Shown piece by piece: positions 28,287 through 37,321 of a stretch of 64,000 nt of DNA (positions are counted from its first letter, which is position 1; each line of letters begins with the position of its first letter). The translations under genes and the position numbers were made by a program. Origin of the DNA: Aquisalimonas lutea. Lineage in GTDB: Bacteria > Pseudomonadota > Gammaproteobacteria > Nitrococcales > Aquisalimonadaceae. The stretch lies in assembly GCF_030409225.1 (NCBI RefSeq), contig NZ_JAUFPK010000001.1:1772733-1836732 (forward strand), given 5' to 3'. The notes under the pieces were generated by a model. It did not search any database. It saw nothing but the letters and a program-made list of their open reading frames with translations, and was not told the origin of the DNA.

Positions 28287-29330
28287 ATGCGCATCGGCTC
28301 ACCCAAGGAGACCTACGCCGCCGACGAGGGGTTGTTCCGCACGCGCACGCAGTGGGCGTGGTTCGGCATCCTGCTGCTGTCCCTGGTGCTGTTTCCGTTT
28401 TTGAGCAACCTGTACTGGCTGTACCTGGTCTGCCTGATCAGCATCCACGTCATCAGCGCCACGGGGCTGAACATCCTCACCGGCTATACCGGGCAGGTGA
28501 GCCTGGGCCAGGCGGCGTTCATGGGCGTGGGTGCCTATACCGTGGCGTGGCTGGACAACCACGCGGCCACGCCGTTCGTGCTCAATCTGCTCGCCGCCGG
28601 CGGGGTGACCACGGTGGTCGGGATGGTCGCCGGCCTGCCGAGCCTGCGGGTGAAGGGGCTGTATCTGGCCATCGCCACCATCGCGGCCTCGTTCATCCTG
28701 CATTTCGTGTTCCTCAACTGGGAGAGCGTCACGGGTGGGGCGCGGGGCATGAATATCGCGCCGCCGCAGGCGTTCGGCCACGAGCTCGCCAACGCGGACA
28801 CGTTCTACTGGCTGGTGATGCCGGTCACCGTGGTCATGGTGCTGCTGGCCGCCAACCTGTTCCGCACGCGGGTCGGGCGGGCGTTCATCGCCATCCGCGA
28901 CCGCGACATCTCGGCCTCGGTGCTGGGCATCAGCCTGCCCGTGTACAAGCTCATGAGCTTCGCCATCGCGTCGTTCTATGCGGGCATCGCCGGAGGCTTC
29001 TATGCCTACTTCTTCGGCGCCATCAATCCCGAGAGCTTCCCGCTGCTGATGTCGATCTTCTACCTGGCCGCGGTCATCGTCGGCGGCCTGGGCACCATCC
29101 TCGGGAGCATTCTCGGGGCCGTTTTCATGACGCTGACGCCGGAGCTGCTGCGCTACGGCGTCGATGTCATGGAGCCGTTCGTCGATGATGCCTCGGCACT
29201 GCTGTCGCCGGTGCGCACCATGGTGTTCGGCCTGTTGATCGTCGGGTTTCTGCTGTTCGAGCCCCACGGGCTGGCGGAGATCTGGCGGCGTGTGCGGCGT
29301 TTCTTCCACTTGTGGCCGTTCCGGAACTAG
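28287..29330 (+). CDS. livM: Branched-chain-type ABC permease (LivM)
   Basis: 347 residues. ATGLNILTGYTGQVSLGQAAFMGVGAYTVAWL is the LivM hallmark, followed by LPSLRVKGLYLAIATIAASFILHFV and the ATPase-docking AIRDRDISASVLGISLPVYKLMSFAIASFYAGIAGGFYAY. Starts 9 bases after livH with AGGAGAC upstream. Ends in an extra positively charged tail of about 15 residues. Confidence 0.9.
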   Translation: MRIGSPKETYAADEGLFRTRTQWAWFGILLLSLVLFPFLSNLYWLYLVCLISIHVISATGLNILTGYTGQVSLGQAAFMGVGAYTVAWLDNHAATPFVLNLLAAGGVTTVVGMVAGLPSLRVKGLYLAIATIAASFILHFVFLNWESVTGGARGMNIAPPQAFGHELANADTFYWLVMPVTVVMVLLAANLFRTRVGRAFIAIRDRDISASVLGISLPVYKLMSFAIASFYAGIAGGFYAYFFGAINPESFPLLMSIFYLAAVIVGGLGTILGSILGAVFMTLTPELLRYGVDVMEPFVDDASALLSPVRTMVFGLLIVGFLLFEPHGLAEIWRRVRRFFHLWPFRN

Positions 29331-29366
29331 GCGGGCGCCCGGTTCCGACGGCGGGAGGGTAATTGC

Positions 29367-30587
29367 ATGTCCATGAAAATACGTACCTCTCGACTCCTGT
29401 TCGGTGTTGCTTCCGGGCTGGCCCTGGGCGGCCTGGTCTCGGGCACGGCCCTGGCCCAGGACCAGGAGACCACGGTGGGGGCCGGTGCCGGCGAGGAAGA
29501 CGCCATCGTCATCGGCGGCTCCATCCCCATGACCGGGGTGTTCGCGTTCGCCGGGCTGGCCTTCAACGAGGGAATGCGGGACTTCGTGAGCTGGGTCAAC
29601 GAGGAGCACGGCGGCGTCAACGGGCGCAAGTTCCGCTACGTGGGCCAGGACACGGGCTACGATGTCGACGAGTCCGTGGGGGTTTTCCAGCGCATCACCA
29701 GCCGCGAGGACGTGGACTTCTACTTCGGCGACTCCACGGCGTTCTCCCAGACCATCAACTCCGAGCTCAACCGGCGGGACATCCTCATGACCGGTGCATC
29801 GTTCGCCTCGGAGCTCAACAATCCCGAGGAGTACCCGCTGCAGTTCCTGCTGGGGCCGGACTACACCGAGCAGGTGGGCATTCTGCTGGACTACATCGCC
29901 GACGAGCAGCCCGGGGCCCGGGTGGCCTTCGTGCACTCCGACACCGAGTTCGGCCGCGATCCCATCGCCGCCAGCCAGGAACGGGCCGAGGAGCTCGGGC
30001 TCGAGGTGGTCGAGACGCTGGTCACGCCGCCAGGGGCGTCGGATATCTCCGGGGCGACCCTGTCGCTGCGGCGGGCGCGGCCGGACTACACCATCTTCCA
30101 CGGCTACGTGCTGGCGCCCATCCCCGATTTCATTGAGCGGTCCCGGCAGATGGGCATGGAGACGAAGTTCATGGGCACGTACTACTCCATGGACCAGACC
30201 ATCATCGACGAGATGGGCGAGGCCGCCGACGGCTTCATGGGCGTGATGCCCTATCGCTACTACTACGACCAGGAAGCGCCCGATACCGAGATCCTGGGCG
30301 CCATCCACGACATGCACGACGAGTACAAGCCCACCATGTACATCCAGGCCTGGCTCGCCGGGGTGCTGCTGCGCGAGATCGCCCAGGAGACGCTGGATGC
30401 GGGCAAGGAGCTCACCGGCTCGAACATGCGCGAGACCCTGGATTCCATGGAGAACATCGACACCGGCGGGATCATCGGCGTGCCGGTGACCTACCGGGGC
30501 AGCTCGATTCCCGTGGGACGCATCTACCGGGCGGACATGGACGAGGGGCGCATGGTGCCGGTGTCCGACTGGATCGAGTTGGAGTAA
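29367..30587 (+). CDS. Branched-chain-type ABC substrate-binding protein (LivK-like)
   Basis: 406 residues. Signal peptide with probable cleavage after ALA near residue 29, no lipobox. Then IVIGGSIPMTGVFAFAGLAFNEGMRDFVSWVNEEHGGVNGRKFRYVGQDTGYD, the type-I periplasmic binding fold of HAAT importers. The ligand pocket does not show the usual leucine-binding residues as far as I can judge. It lies fourth in the operon between LivM and LivF. Family members in such contexts bind aromatic or aliphatic acids; the ligand here is unknown. Confidence 0.88.
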   Translation: MSMKIRTSRLLFGVASGLALGGLVSGTALAQDQETTVGAGAGEEDAIVIGGSIPMTGVFAFAGLAFNEGMRDFVSWVNEEHGGVNGRKFRYVGQDTGYDVDESVGVFQRITSREDVDFYFGDSTAFSQTINSELNRRDILMTGASFASELNNPEEYPLQFLLGPDYTEQVGILLDYIADEQPGARVAFVHSDTEFGRDPIAASQERAEELGLEVVETLVTPPGASDISGATLSLRRARPDYTIFHGYVLAPIPDFIERSRQMGMETKFMGTYYSMDQTIIDEMGEAADGFMGVMPYRYYYDQEAPDTEILGAIHDMHDEYKPTMYIQAWLAGVLLREIAQETLDAGKELTGSNMRETLDSMENIDTGGIIGVPVTYRGSSIPVGRIYRADMDEGRMVPVSDWIELE

Positions 30588-30590
30588 GGC

Positions 30591-31397
30591 GTGGACGACC
30601 GGATCCTGGACGTCAGCAACATCGAGGTGGTGTACAACCACAGCGTGCAGGTGCTGCGGGGGCTGTCGCTGAACGTCCCCCGCGGCGAGATCGTGGCGCT
30701 GCTCGGCTCCAACGGCGCCGGCAAGTCCACCACGCTGAAGGCCATCGCCAACGTGCTGTTCCTGGAGGACGGCGAACGCTCCTCCGGGCAGATCCGGTTC
30801 GACGGCGATGCGGTGGACCACCGGCCGCCGCATCGCCTGGTCCGCGACGGGCTCTGCCACGTCATGGAAGGCCGCCGCGTGTTCGAGGACCTCACCGTGG
30901 AGGAGAACCTCATCGCCGCCGGGTACGCGCGCTCCGGCCGCGGGACGTCGGTGACCCGCGATCTGGTCTACGAGTACTTTCCGCAGCTCTACTCCCGGCG
31001 CCGTTCCCTGGCGGGCTATCTCTCCGGGGGCGAGCAGCAGATGCTCGCCATCGGCCGCGGGCTGCTCGGCCAGCCCAGCATGATGCTGCTGGACGAGCCC
31101 TCGCTGGGCCTGTCGCCCATGCTGGTGGAGGAGATCTTCACCATCATCGCCCGCATCAACCGCGAGCAGGAGGTGGCCATGCTGCTGGTGGAGCAGAACG
31201 CCAACGTGGCGCTGGCCCTGGCCTCCTACGGCTATATCATGGAATCCGGCCGGGTGGTCATCGATGGCACGCCGGAGAAGCTGATGGCCGACGACGACGT
31301 CCGCGAGTTCTACCTCGGCAGCGGCGGGAGCGAAGGCGAGGGCAAGAGCTACCGCGACGTCAAGCACTACAAGCGCCGCAAGCGCTGGCTGTCCTGA
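30591..31397 (+). CDS. livF: Branched-chain-type ABC transporter ATPase (LivF)
   Basis: 268 residues from GTG 30591, 3 bases after the binding-protein stop. Walker A LLGSNGAGKSTTLKAIA, HVMEGRRVFEDLTVEENL, signature YLSGGEQQMLAIGRGLL and Walker B MMLLDEPSLGLSPMLVEEIF identify the LivF member of the ATPase pair. The C-terminus has an added basic segment (about 20 residues, SYRDVKHYKRRKRWLS) found in members linked to acyl-CoA synthetases. Confidence 0.9.
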   Translation: MDDRILDVSNIEVVYNHSVQVLRGLSLNVPRGEIVALLGSNGAGKSTTLKAIANVLFLEDGERSSGQIRFDGDAVDHRPPHRLVRDGLCHVMEGRRVFEDLTVEENLIAAGYARSGRGTSVTRDLVYEYFPQLYSRRRSLAGYLSGGEQQMLAIGRGLLGQPSMMLLDEPSLGLSPMLVEEIFTIIARINREQEVAMLLVEQNANVALALASYGYIMESGRVVIDGTPEKLMADDDVREFYLGSGGSEGEGKSYRDVKHYKRRKRWLS

Positions 31398-31417
31398 CAC
31401 CGGCCGAGGAGGGACCA

Positions 31418-33241
31418 ATGACCGCGAATGCCGAACTGCCGGAGCTGTCCCTGCCGCAGATGCTGCGCCACAACGCGCGCCATCGCGGCGACCGCGTGGC
31501 GCTGCGGCAGAAGGATTTCGGGATCTGGCACCCCGTCACCTGGGCGGAGTACTACCGGCGCGCCCGCCACGTCGGGCTCGGGCTCCGGGCGCTGGGGCTC
31601 GGGGTCGGCGGCCATTTCGCCGTCATCTCCGAGAACCGCATCGAATGGGTGATCGCCCAGATGGGGGCCGGGATCGTGCGCGCGGTGACCGTCGGCGTCT
31701 ATCCCACCAGCCCGGCCGCGGAGGTGGCCTACGTGCTGGAGCACTCCGACGCCGAGATCGTCCTGTGCGAGGACCAGGAGCAGGCGGACAAGGTGCTGGA
31801 GGTCCGCGACCGGCTGCCGTGCCTGCGCAAGCTGGTGGTCCCCGAGATGAAGGGGCTGCACGGCTACGACGAGCCGGACCTGCTGTCCTTCGACGCCGTC
31901 GAGCGCATGGGCGCGGAGGCGGAGGCCCGCGAGCCCGGGGCCGCTGACGAGCTGCTGGATGCCCAGCAGCTCGCCGACATCGCCCTGATGATCTACACCT
32001 CCGGCTCCACCGGCAAGCCCAAGGGGGCGATGATCAGCTACGCCAACATCCGCGCCGCCGCCCCCAGCATCATCGACGGCCTGGGACTCGCCGAGCGCGA
32101 CAGCCTGCTGTCCTATCTGCCGCTGTGTCACGTCGCCGAGCAGGCCACCACGAACTTTGCGCCCATGTACCTGGGCATGCTGGTGAACTTCGGCGAATCC
32201 CTGCGCACGGTCCAGGAGGATCTCCGGGAGGTGGCGCCCACGGTATTCCTCGGTGTCCCCCGCATCTGGGAGAAGCTGCACTCGGCCATCCACATCAAGA
32301 TGCTGGAGGCCGGCGGCGTGCGGCAGTGGCTGTATCACCGGGCGCTCGCCGCCTGCGAGCCGTTCTGCTTCCGCTCCCGCGCCCGGCTGACCACGGGGGA
32401 GATGCTGCGCTACCGGCTGTACTACCTGCTGGTGTTCCGGGCCCTGCAGAACTTCATCGGCCTGCGCTGCTGCCGCGTGGCGATTACCGGGGCGGCGCCC
32501 ATCGCCCCGGATATCGTACGTTTCTTCCGCACCATCGGCGTGCCGCTGCTGGAGGTCTACGGCCAGACGGAGACCACCGGGGTGGTGACCGCCCAGCATC
32601 CGGAGCGCATCGAGCCCGGCACCATCGGCGAGGCCACCCCCGGCGTGACGCTGCGGGCGGCCGAGGACGGCGAGCTGCTAGTCGCGGGGGGCATGGTCTT
32701 CGAGGGCTACTACAAGAACGCCCAGGCCACGGACGAGACCATCCGCGACGGCTGGCTGCACACCGGTGACGTGGTGGAGATGCGCGACGGCATCGTGCGC
32801 ATGGTGGACCGCAAGAAGGACATCATGATCACCGCCGGCGGCAAGAACCTCTCGCCCTCGGAGATCGAGAACACCGTCAAGGCCAGCCCCTATATCAAGG
32901 AGTGCGTGGCCATGGGCGAGGCGCGCAAGTACATCAGCGCCCTGATCCAGATCGACTACGACACCGTCGCCAAGTGGGCCGAGGAGAACGGCATCGCCTA
33001 TACCACTTTCCGCAGCCTGGCCGAGAATCCGCAGGTGGAGGCCCTGATCGACCGCGAGGTGGTGGCGGCCAACGGGCAGCTGCCCCGGGTGGCCCAGGTC
33101 AAGCGGTTCGCCCTGCTGACCAAGGAGCTGGACCACGACGACGACGAGGTCACCGCCACCATGAAGATCCGCCGCGGCAAGATCCACGAGAAGTACAGCG
33201 AGCTCATCGAGTCGCTGTACCGGGACGAGAGCGCGGCGTAG
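31418..33241 (+). CDS. Long-chain-type acyl-CoA synthetase (AMP-forming)
   Basis: 607 residues. P-loop IYTSGSTGKPKGAM (about 192-205), then LLEVYGQTETTGVVT, GWLHTGDVVEMRDGIVRMVDRKKDIMITAGGKNLSPSEIEN with the catalytic Lys region at the end. It activates a carboxylic acid to acyl-CoA with ATP. Length and the GAAPIAPDIVRFFRTIGVPLLEVYGQTE block resemble FadD15-type long-chain or bulky acyl substrates. As the last gene of the Liv-type importer operon it most likely activates the imported acid. GAGGAGGG precedes ATG 31418. Confidence 0.88.
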   Translation: MTANAELPELSLPQMLRHNARHRGDRVALRQKDFGIWHPVTWAEYYRRARHVGLGLRALGLGVGGHFAVISENRIEWVIAQMGAGIVRAVTVGVYPTSPAAEVAYVLEHSDAEIVLCEDQEQADKVLEVRDRLPCLRKLVVPEMKGLHGYDEPDLLSFDAVERMGAEAEAREPGAADELLDAQQLADIALMIYTSGSTGKPKGAMISYANIRAAAPSIIDGLGLAERDSLLSYLPLCHVAEQATTNFAPMYLGMLVNFGESLRTVQEDLREVAPTVFLGVPRIWEKLHSAIHIKMLEAGGVRQWLYHRALAACEPFCFRSRARLTTGEMLRYRLYYLLVFRALQNFIGLRCCRVAITGAAPIAPDIVRFFRTIGVPLLEVYGQTETTGVVTAQHPERIEPGTIGEATPGVTLRAAEDGELLVAGGMVFEGYYKNAQATDETIRDGWLHTGDVVEMRDGIVRMVDRKKDIMITAGGKNLSPSEIENTVKASPYIKECVAMGEARKYISALIQIDYDTVAKWAEENGIAYTTFRSLAENPQVEALIDREVVAANGQLPRVAQVKRFALLTKELDHDDDEVTATMKIRRGKIHEKYSELIESLYRDESAA

Positions 33242-33294
33242 GCGGGGTCCCGGGCGCGGCCCCGGGCCGGGCGGATCATGGCTTCCGCGCAGGG

Positions 33295-33372
33295 TCGCGA
33301 CTGACGTCGCTCCTACGGCGGGTCGAGGAAAGGCTTTCCAGAAACCCGCCGTAGGAGCGACGCCAGTCGCGA
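33295..33372. repeat. Inverted pair of REP elements, GTAGGAGCGACGT type
   Basis: Two copies of a 27-base unit containing GTAGGAGCGACGYCAGTCGCGA face each other (33295-33321 on minus, 33346-33372 on plus). Each unit folds into a small hairpin (GCGAC/GTCGC). It is the first of three groups in the 369-base gap between the acyl-CoA synthetase and the dehydrogenase; I see no gene there. Confidence 0.85.
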
Positions 33373-33410
33373 TCCCCCGGAAGACCGCACCCCGGATCTC
33401 CGTGCCCGTT

Positions 33411-33482
33411 GTGGGAGGGGCTTCAGCCCCGACGTTCCAGAGGCGGAGTTCCCCGAGCCGTCGCGGCTGAAGCCGCTCCCAC
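33411..33482. repeat. Inverted pair of REP elements, GTGGGAGCGGCTTCAGCCGCGA type
   Basis: GTGGGAGGGGCTTCAGCCCCGAC on plus (33411-33433) and the related unit on minus (33460-33482). This second sequence type carries the stem GCGGCT/AGCCGC. In the first copy both arms carry matching changes (GGGGCT/AGCCCC), which keeps the hairpin: a compensatory pattern. Confidence 0.85.
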
Positions 33483-33493
33483 GGGATCACACG

Positions 33494-33521
33494 CCCGCCG
33501 TAGGAGCGACGTCAGTCGCGA
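33494..33521 (+). repeat. Single REP element, GTAGGAGCGACGT type
   Basis: CCCGCCGTAGGAGCGACGTC and its remainder match the unit at 33346-33372. From here to 33610 the gap holds only an ACTGAAAACCGCCAACTGAG stretch at 33573-33592 resembling the AT-rich repeat at 48.9 kb. Confidence 0.8.
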
Positions 33522-33610
33522 CCCCGCCCGGAAAACCGGACCGCGAACCTCCATGTCCGCCCGCCGCATTCAACTGAAAACCGCCAACTGAGCACGGACA
33601 ACGTGCATCG

Positions 33611-34807
33611 TCAGTCCTTGCCTACCTCCAGCTTGGCGATGGTCTCCATGTGCACCTCGTCCGGGCCGTCGGCCAGGCGCAGGGTGCGCAGGCTGGCATA
33701 GGCGCCGGCCAGGAAGGTGTCCTGGCACACGCCCATGGCGCCGAAGGCCTGGATGGCGCGATCCACCACGTTGCAGGCCATGTTCGGCGCGACCACCTTG
33801 ATCATGGCGATCTCGCGGCGGGCGACCTTGTTGCCCACGGTGTCCATCATGTGGGCGGCGTTCAGGGTGAGCAGCCGCGCCTGCTCGATCTCCATGCGCG
33901 AGCGGGCGATCTCCTGGCGCAGCCCGCCCAGGTCGGCCAGGCGCTGGCCGAAGGCGGTGCGGGTCCTGGCGCGCTCGACCATGGCCTCGAGGGCGCGCTC
34001 GGCCACCCCGATGGAGCGCATGCAGTGGTGGATGCGGCCGGGGCCGAGGCGCCCCTGGGCGATCTCGAAGCCGCGACCCTCGCCCAGCAGCATGTTGCTC
34101 GCCGGCACGCGCACGTTGTCGTAGACGATCTCGGCATGCCCGTGGGGGGCGTGGTCGTAGCCGAAGACGTTGAGCGCCCGCTCGATCTTCACGCCGGGCG
34201 TGTCCAGGGGCACGAGGATCATGGACTGCTGCTTGTGCTTGGGCGCCGACGGGTCGCTCTTGCCCATGACGATGGCGATCTTGCAGTGCGTGTCCAGCGC
34301 CCCGGAGGACCACCACTTGCGGCCGTTGATGACGTACTCGTCGCCCTCGCGACGGATCTCCGTCTCGATGTTGGTGGCGTCGCTGGATGCGACCTGGGGC
34401 TCGGTCATGGAGAAGCACGAGCGGATGCGTCCCTCCAGCAGGGGCTCGAGCCACTGCTTCTTCTGCTCGTCGGTGCCGTAGCGGACCAGGACCTCCATGT
34501 TGCCGGTATCCGGCGCGGAGCAGTTGAACACCTCGGGGGCGATGGGCGAGCGGCCCATGATCTCGCACAGCGGGGCGTACTCCATGTTGGTCAGCCCGGC
34601 CCCATACTCGCTCTCGGGCAGGAACAGGTTCCACAGTCCTTCGGCGCGGGCCTTGGCCTTGAGCTCTTCCAGAATGGGCGGGGGTGACCAGTGATCCCCC
34701 TCGGCGTGCTGCCGGCGGAAGACCTCCTCGTTGGGGTAGATATTGTCGTCCATGAATGCCTTGAGGCGATCCTGGAGCTCCCGGGAGCGTTCGCTGAACT
34801 CGAGCAT
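33611..34807 (-). CDS. Acyl-CoA dehydrogenase (ACAD10/11-like)
   Basis: 398 residues. N-terminal helical domain, then [40 protein letters not shown] (FAD/substrate middle domain), and the C-terminal four-helix domain with [30 protein letters not shown] and [12 protein letters not shown]. The terminal [22 protein letters not shown] block is characteristic of the ACAD10/11-like group, which acts on longer or hydroxylated acyl chains. Oxidises an acyl-CoA to enoyl-CoA. Last gene of the minus-strand locus; GAG-rich site precedes ATG 34807. Confidence 0.88.
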   Translation of the reverse strand: MLEFSERSRELQDRLKAFMDDNIYPNEEVFRRQHAEGDHWSPPPILEELKAKARAEGLWNLFLPESEYGAGLTNMEYAPLCEIMGRSPIAPEVFNCSAPDTGNMEVLVRYGTDEQKKQWLEPLLEGRIRSCFSMTEPQVASSDATNIETEIRREGDEYVINGRKWWSSGALDTHCKIAIVMGKSDPSAPKHKQQSMILVPLDTPGVKIERALNVFGYDHAPHGHAEIVYDNVRVPASNMLLGEGRGFEIAQGRLGPGRIHHCMRSIGVAERALEAMVERARTRTAFGQRLADLGGLRQEIARSRMEIEQARLLTLNAAHMMDTVGNKVARREIAMIKVVAPNMACNVVDRAIQAFGAMGVCQDTFLAGAYASLRTLRLADGPDEVHMETIAKLEVGKD

Positions 34808-34869
34808 GGCGTCGCTTGACCTCTTGCGCTTGTTGCGTGGACTGCCACCGCTCGCGGGAGCGGGTGGCC

Positions 34870-36888
34870 TCAGAGCCGGAACCGCAGCGGCTCACCCATG
34901 GCGCGCCGCTGCATGACAATCGTGGTGGCGCCCACGATCAGGAGACCGGCGGATAACAGCATCAGTGTGCCATGGTTGATGCCGACCATGCCGCCGCCCG
35001 GCGCCGCCAGGACCAGGCCCGAGGCGACCAGCGCGGCTCGCGCGAACAGCCCGGCGGGGCCCGGACCCACGCGGCCGGCCCCCAGGAGATAGCCCTGCAG
35101 GCCCGCGGCCAGCAGGATGACGCCGATCAGGGCCGTGATCACCACGGTGATCACCTCCAGCGGCGAGCCCATCAGCAGCAGTGCCGGATTGAACACGAAG
35201 AAGAATGGAATGAAGTAGATGATCGTGCCCAGGCGCATGGCCTCGAAGCCCGCCTGCATGGGGCTGACCTTGGCCACGGATGCGGCGACGAAGGCGGCGA
35301 TGGCCACCGGCGGCGTAATGAAGCTCAGCATGCCCCAGTACATGATGAACATGTGCGAGGCCACCGGGTCCAGGCCGGCATTGATGAGCGCCGGCGCCAG
35401 GATGACCGCCAGGAAGATGTAGGCGGCGGTCACCGTCATGCCGATGCCCAGCACGAACGCCGTCAGGGCCCCCATGATCAGCAGCACCAGGACGTTGTCG
35501 CCGGCGATGTAGACCAGGTCGTTGGTCAGCGTGCCCGCCATGCCGGTGACCTGCAGGGAGCCGATGATCAGCCCGATGGCCGCCAGGATGCCGCCTAGCT
35601 CGGCCAGGATCTGGCCGGCTCCGGAGAGCAGGTCGAGAAAGCCCCGCATGCTCAGCCGGTGCCGCGTGAACTGGTTGATGACCAGCAGCAGGGCGGTGGC
35701 ATAGAACGGCGCCGTCGCCTCGCGCTGGAGGAAGACCAGCATCCAGATCAGCAGCGCGAACACGAAGATGAAGTACCAGCCCTCCTTGAGCACGCCCCAC
35801 GGGCTGGGCAGCTCGTCCCGGGGCAGCCCCTGGAGCTCGTGGCGCGCCGCGTAGGCGTCGATCTGCATGAACAGGCCGAAGAAGTACAGCAGCGACGGAA
35901 TGATGGCGGCGATGACGATGGTGACGTAGGACACGCCCAGGAAGTTGGCCATCACGAAGGCGGTCGCGCCCATGATCGGGGGCATGAGAACGCCGCCGGT
36001 GGACGCGCAGGCCTCGACGCCGGCGGCGTAGCCCCGGGAGAAGCCGATGCGCCGCATGGTGGGAATGGACAGCGGGCCGGTGGTCAGCACGTTGGTGACC
36101 GGCCCGCCGCTCATGGACCCCATGAGGCCGCTGGAGAAGATGGCGACCTTGGCCGGGCCGCCGCGGAAGCGGCCCAGCAGCGCGAAGGCAATGTTGATGA
36201 AGAACTTGCCGGCGCCGGTGTGCTGCAGCGAGACACCGAACAGCAGGAAGCCGAACAGCAGCAGCGCCGCCACCTGCGTGGGAATGCCGAACAGGCTCTC
36301 CTCGCTCATGATGTGGAACGCGGCCGCTTCCTCCAGGCCCATGCCGACACCGGAGATGACGTCCGGCATGCGGTCGGCGTAGAGCGGGTACAGGGAGAAG
36401 ACCAGCACCACCACGAAGATGGGCCAGCCGCCGGTGCGGCGTCCGGCTTCCAGCACCAGGGCCCAGGTCGCCAGGGCCATGTAGATGCCGAACTGTGGCG
36501 CCGCGTATTCCCAGGCCTGCAGGACGATGCGCTCGGCGTGGACCGCGAAATACCCGAACAGCCCGGCGGTGGCCAGCGCCAGCACGATGTCGTACCAGGC
36601 GACGGTGGTGCGCGAGGCGGAGCCGTTGGCGGGGAACGAGATGAACACCATGACCAGGATCGCCCCTACGTAGATGTAGAGGTAGCGGGTACTGAGCATC
36701 ACCTCGCCGATGAGGAACCCCAGGTTGAAGATCTGGTTGATGGCGAGCAGCGATATGATCGCCGTCATGACCATCAGGAAGGCGCGCCACGGCCGTGACA
36801 GCATGCGGTACCGGGTGGCGTAGAGCTCCTCGGCGCGGCGCTCCGATTCTTCGCGCGAGGCGCGCATGGTGTCGTTTTCGTCGGTCAT
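34870..36888 (-). CDS. TRAP transporter fused 4TM/12TM permease (TAXI type)
   Basis: 672 residues with many hydrophobic segments: the N-terminal part matches the small DctQ-like subunit and the rest the large DctM-like channel ([91 protein letters not shown]). Fused permeases pair with TAXI binding proteins and drive sodium-dependent uptake of carboxylates. ATG 36888 is the real start: upstream codons run into a GC-rich gap. Immediately upstream lies a truncated TAXI binding-protein gene; the complete one is further upstream. Confidence 0.9.
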   Translation of the reverse strand: MTDENDTMRASREESERRAEELYATRYRMLSRPWRAFLMVMTAIISLLAINQIFNLGFLIGEVMLSTRYLYIYVGAILVMVFISFPANGSASRTTVAWYDIVLALATAGLFGYFAVHAERIVLQAWEYAAPQFGIYMALATWALVLEAGRRTGGWPIFVVVLVFSLYPLYADRMPDVISGVGMGLEEAAAFHIMSEESLFGIPTQVAALLLFGFLLFGVSLQHTGAGKFFINIAFALLGRFRGGPAKVAIFSSGLMGSMSGGPVTNVLTTGPLSIPTMRRIGFSRGYAAGVEACASTGGVLMPPIMGATAFVMANFLGVSYVTIVIAAIIPSLLYFFGLFMQIDAYAARHELQGLPRDELPSPWGVLKEGWYFIFVFALLIWMLVFLQREATAPFYATALLLVINQFTRHRLSMRGFLDLLSGAGQILAELGGILAAIGLIIGSLQVTGMAGTLTNDLVYIAGDNVLVLLIMGALTAFVLGIGMTVTAAYIFLAVILAPALINAGLDPVASHMFIMYWGMLSFITPPVAIAAFVAASVAKVSPMQAGFEAMRLGTIIYFIPFFFVFNPALLLMGSPLEVITVVITALIGVILLAAGLQGYLLGAGRVGPGPAGLFARAALVASGLVLAAPGGGMVGINHGTLMLLSAGLLIVGATTIVMQRRAMGEPLRFRL

Positions 36889-36968
36889 GTCGCCGTGTCT
36901 GCTGTTGCGGTGGAGGCGGAATGGCGCGGGCCGCCGCCGGCGGGCCCGCGCCGCGGTCGCGTGCCGTG

Positions 36969-37085
36969 TTACCGGATGACCGTGCCCGGCAGCTCGATGT
37001 CGGCGGCCTGGGCGCTGGTGGCGAGGGCGAGCGCTGCGGCGGTACCACCCAGGGTGCCACGGGCGATTCGGAGTCCGGATTGCAT
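36969..37085 (-). pseudogene. 5' remnant of a TAXI substrate-binding protein gene
   Basis: 38 codons from ATG 37085: a signal peptide (AALALATSAQA) followed by ADIELPGTVIR and a stop. The complete binding protein upstream begins its mature part AEVELPGTIIWSAYPTG, and the DNA is also alike (ATCCGGT here, ATCTGGT there) up to exactly that point, after which similarity ends. AGGAGAGAG precedes the start. So this is the head of a second TAXI gene whose body has been lost, keeping its own promoter region and ribosome site in front of the permease gene 80 bases away. Translation of the short peptide is possible. Confidence 0.75.
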
Positions 37086-37240
37086 GCTGGTTCTCTCTCC
37101 TGCACCGGGCGGTGCGTGTCGGTTTCTTGTCGAACGATCTGCCGCGGTCGCGGTATCGGACGCCGGAGCGGTCGGGGCGTCTTCGACACATCGACGGCGA
37201 GACCGAAACATGGCATGAACCGGGCGAGGGGTCAATAATT

Positions 37241-37266
37241 TCGGAACAAGATTCCGCACAGCAAAA
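37241..37266. promoter_or_regulatory. Operator-like motif before the truncated TAXI gene
   Basis: TCGGAA (37241-37246) and TTCCG (37252-37256) form an inverted repeat; the run ATTCCGCACAGC at 37251-37262 is shared exactly with the SDR/IclR intergenic region at 41304-41315. It lies about 155 bases upstream of the remnant start, suggesting control of the permease by the nearby IclR regulator. Confidence 0.5.
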
Positions 37267-37287
37267 CTACAGGGGCGAAAGGACAAC

Positions 37288-37314
37288 CCCCCGGGGCGTC
37301 GAGCGCCCCGGGGG
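37288..37314 (-). terminator. Strong hairpin after the TAXI binding-protein gene
   Basis: CCCCCGGGGCG (37288-37298) and CGCCCCGGGGG (37304-37314) make an 11-bp stem with a 5-base loop, 8 bases after the binding-protein stop. On the minus strand it is followed by GTTGTCCTTT, a modest T-rich tail. It likely separates the binding-protein transcript from that of the permease. Confidence 0.65.
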
Positions 37315-37321
37315 AGCAGGG

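Noticed and set aside
28299-31418. 1039-codon minus-strand frame over the Liv-type operon
   Set aside because: It crosses four complete plus-strand genes and their junctions and encodes a low-complexity His/Ala/Arg-rich sequence, typical of antisense frames in high-GC DNA.
33290-33525. CRISPR-like array
   Set aside because: Repeats are inverted, of two types and unevenly spaced, with no constant spacers and no cas genes; they are REP elements.
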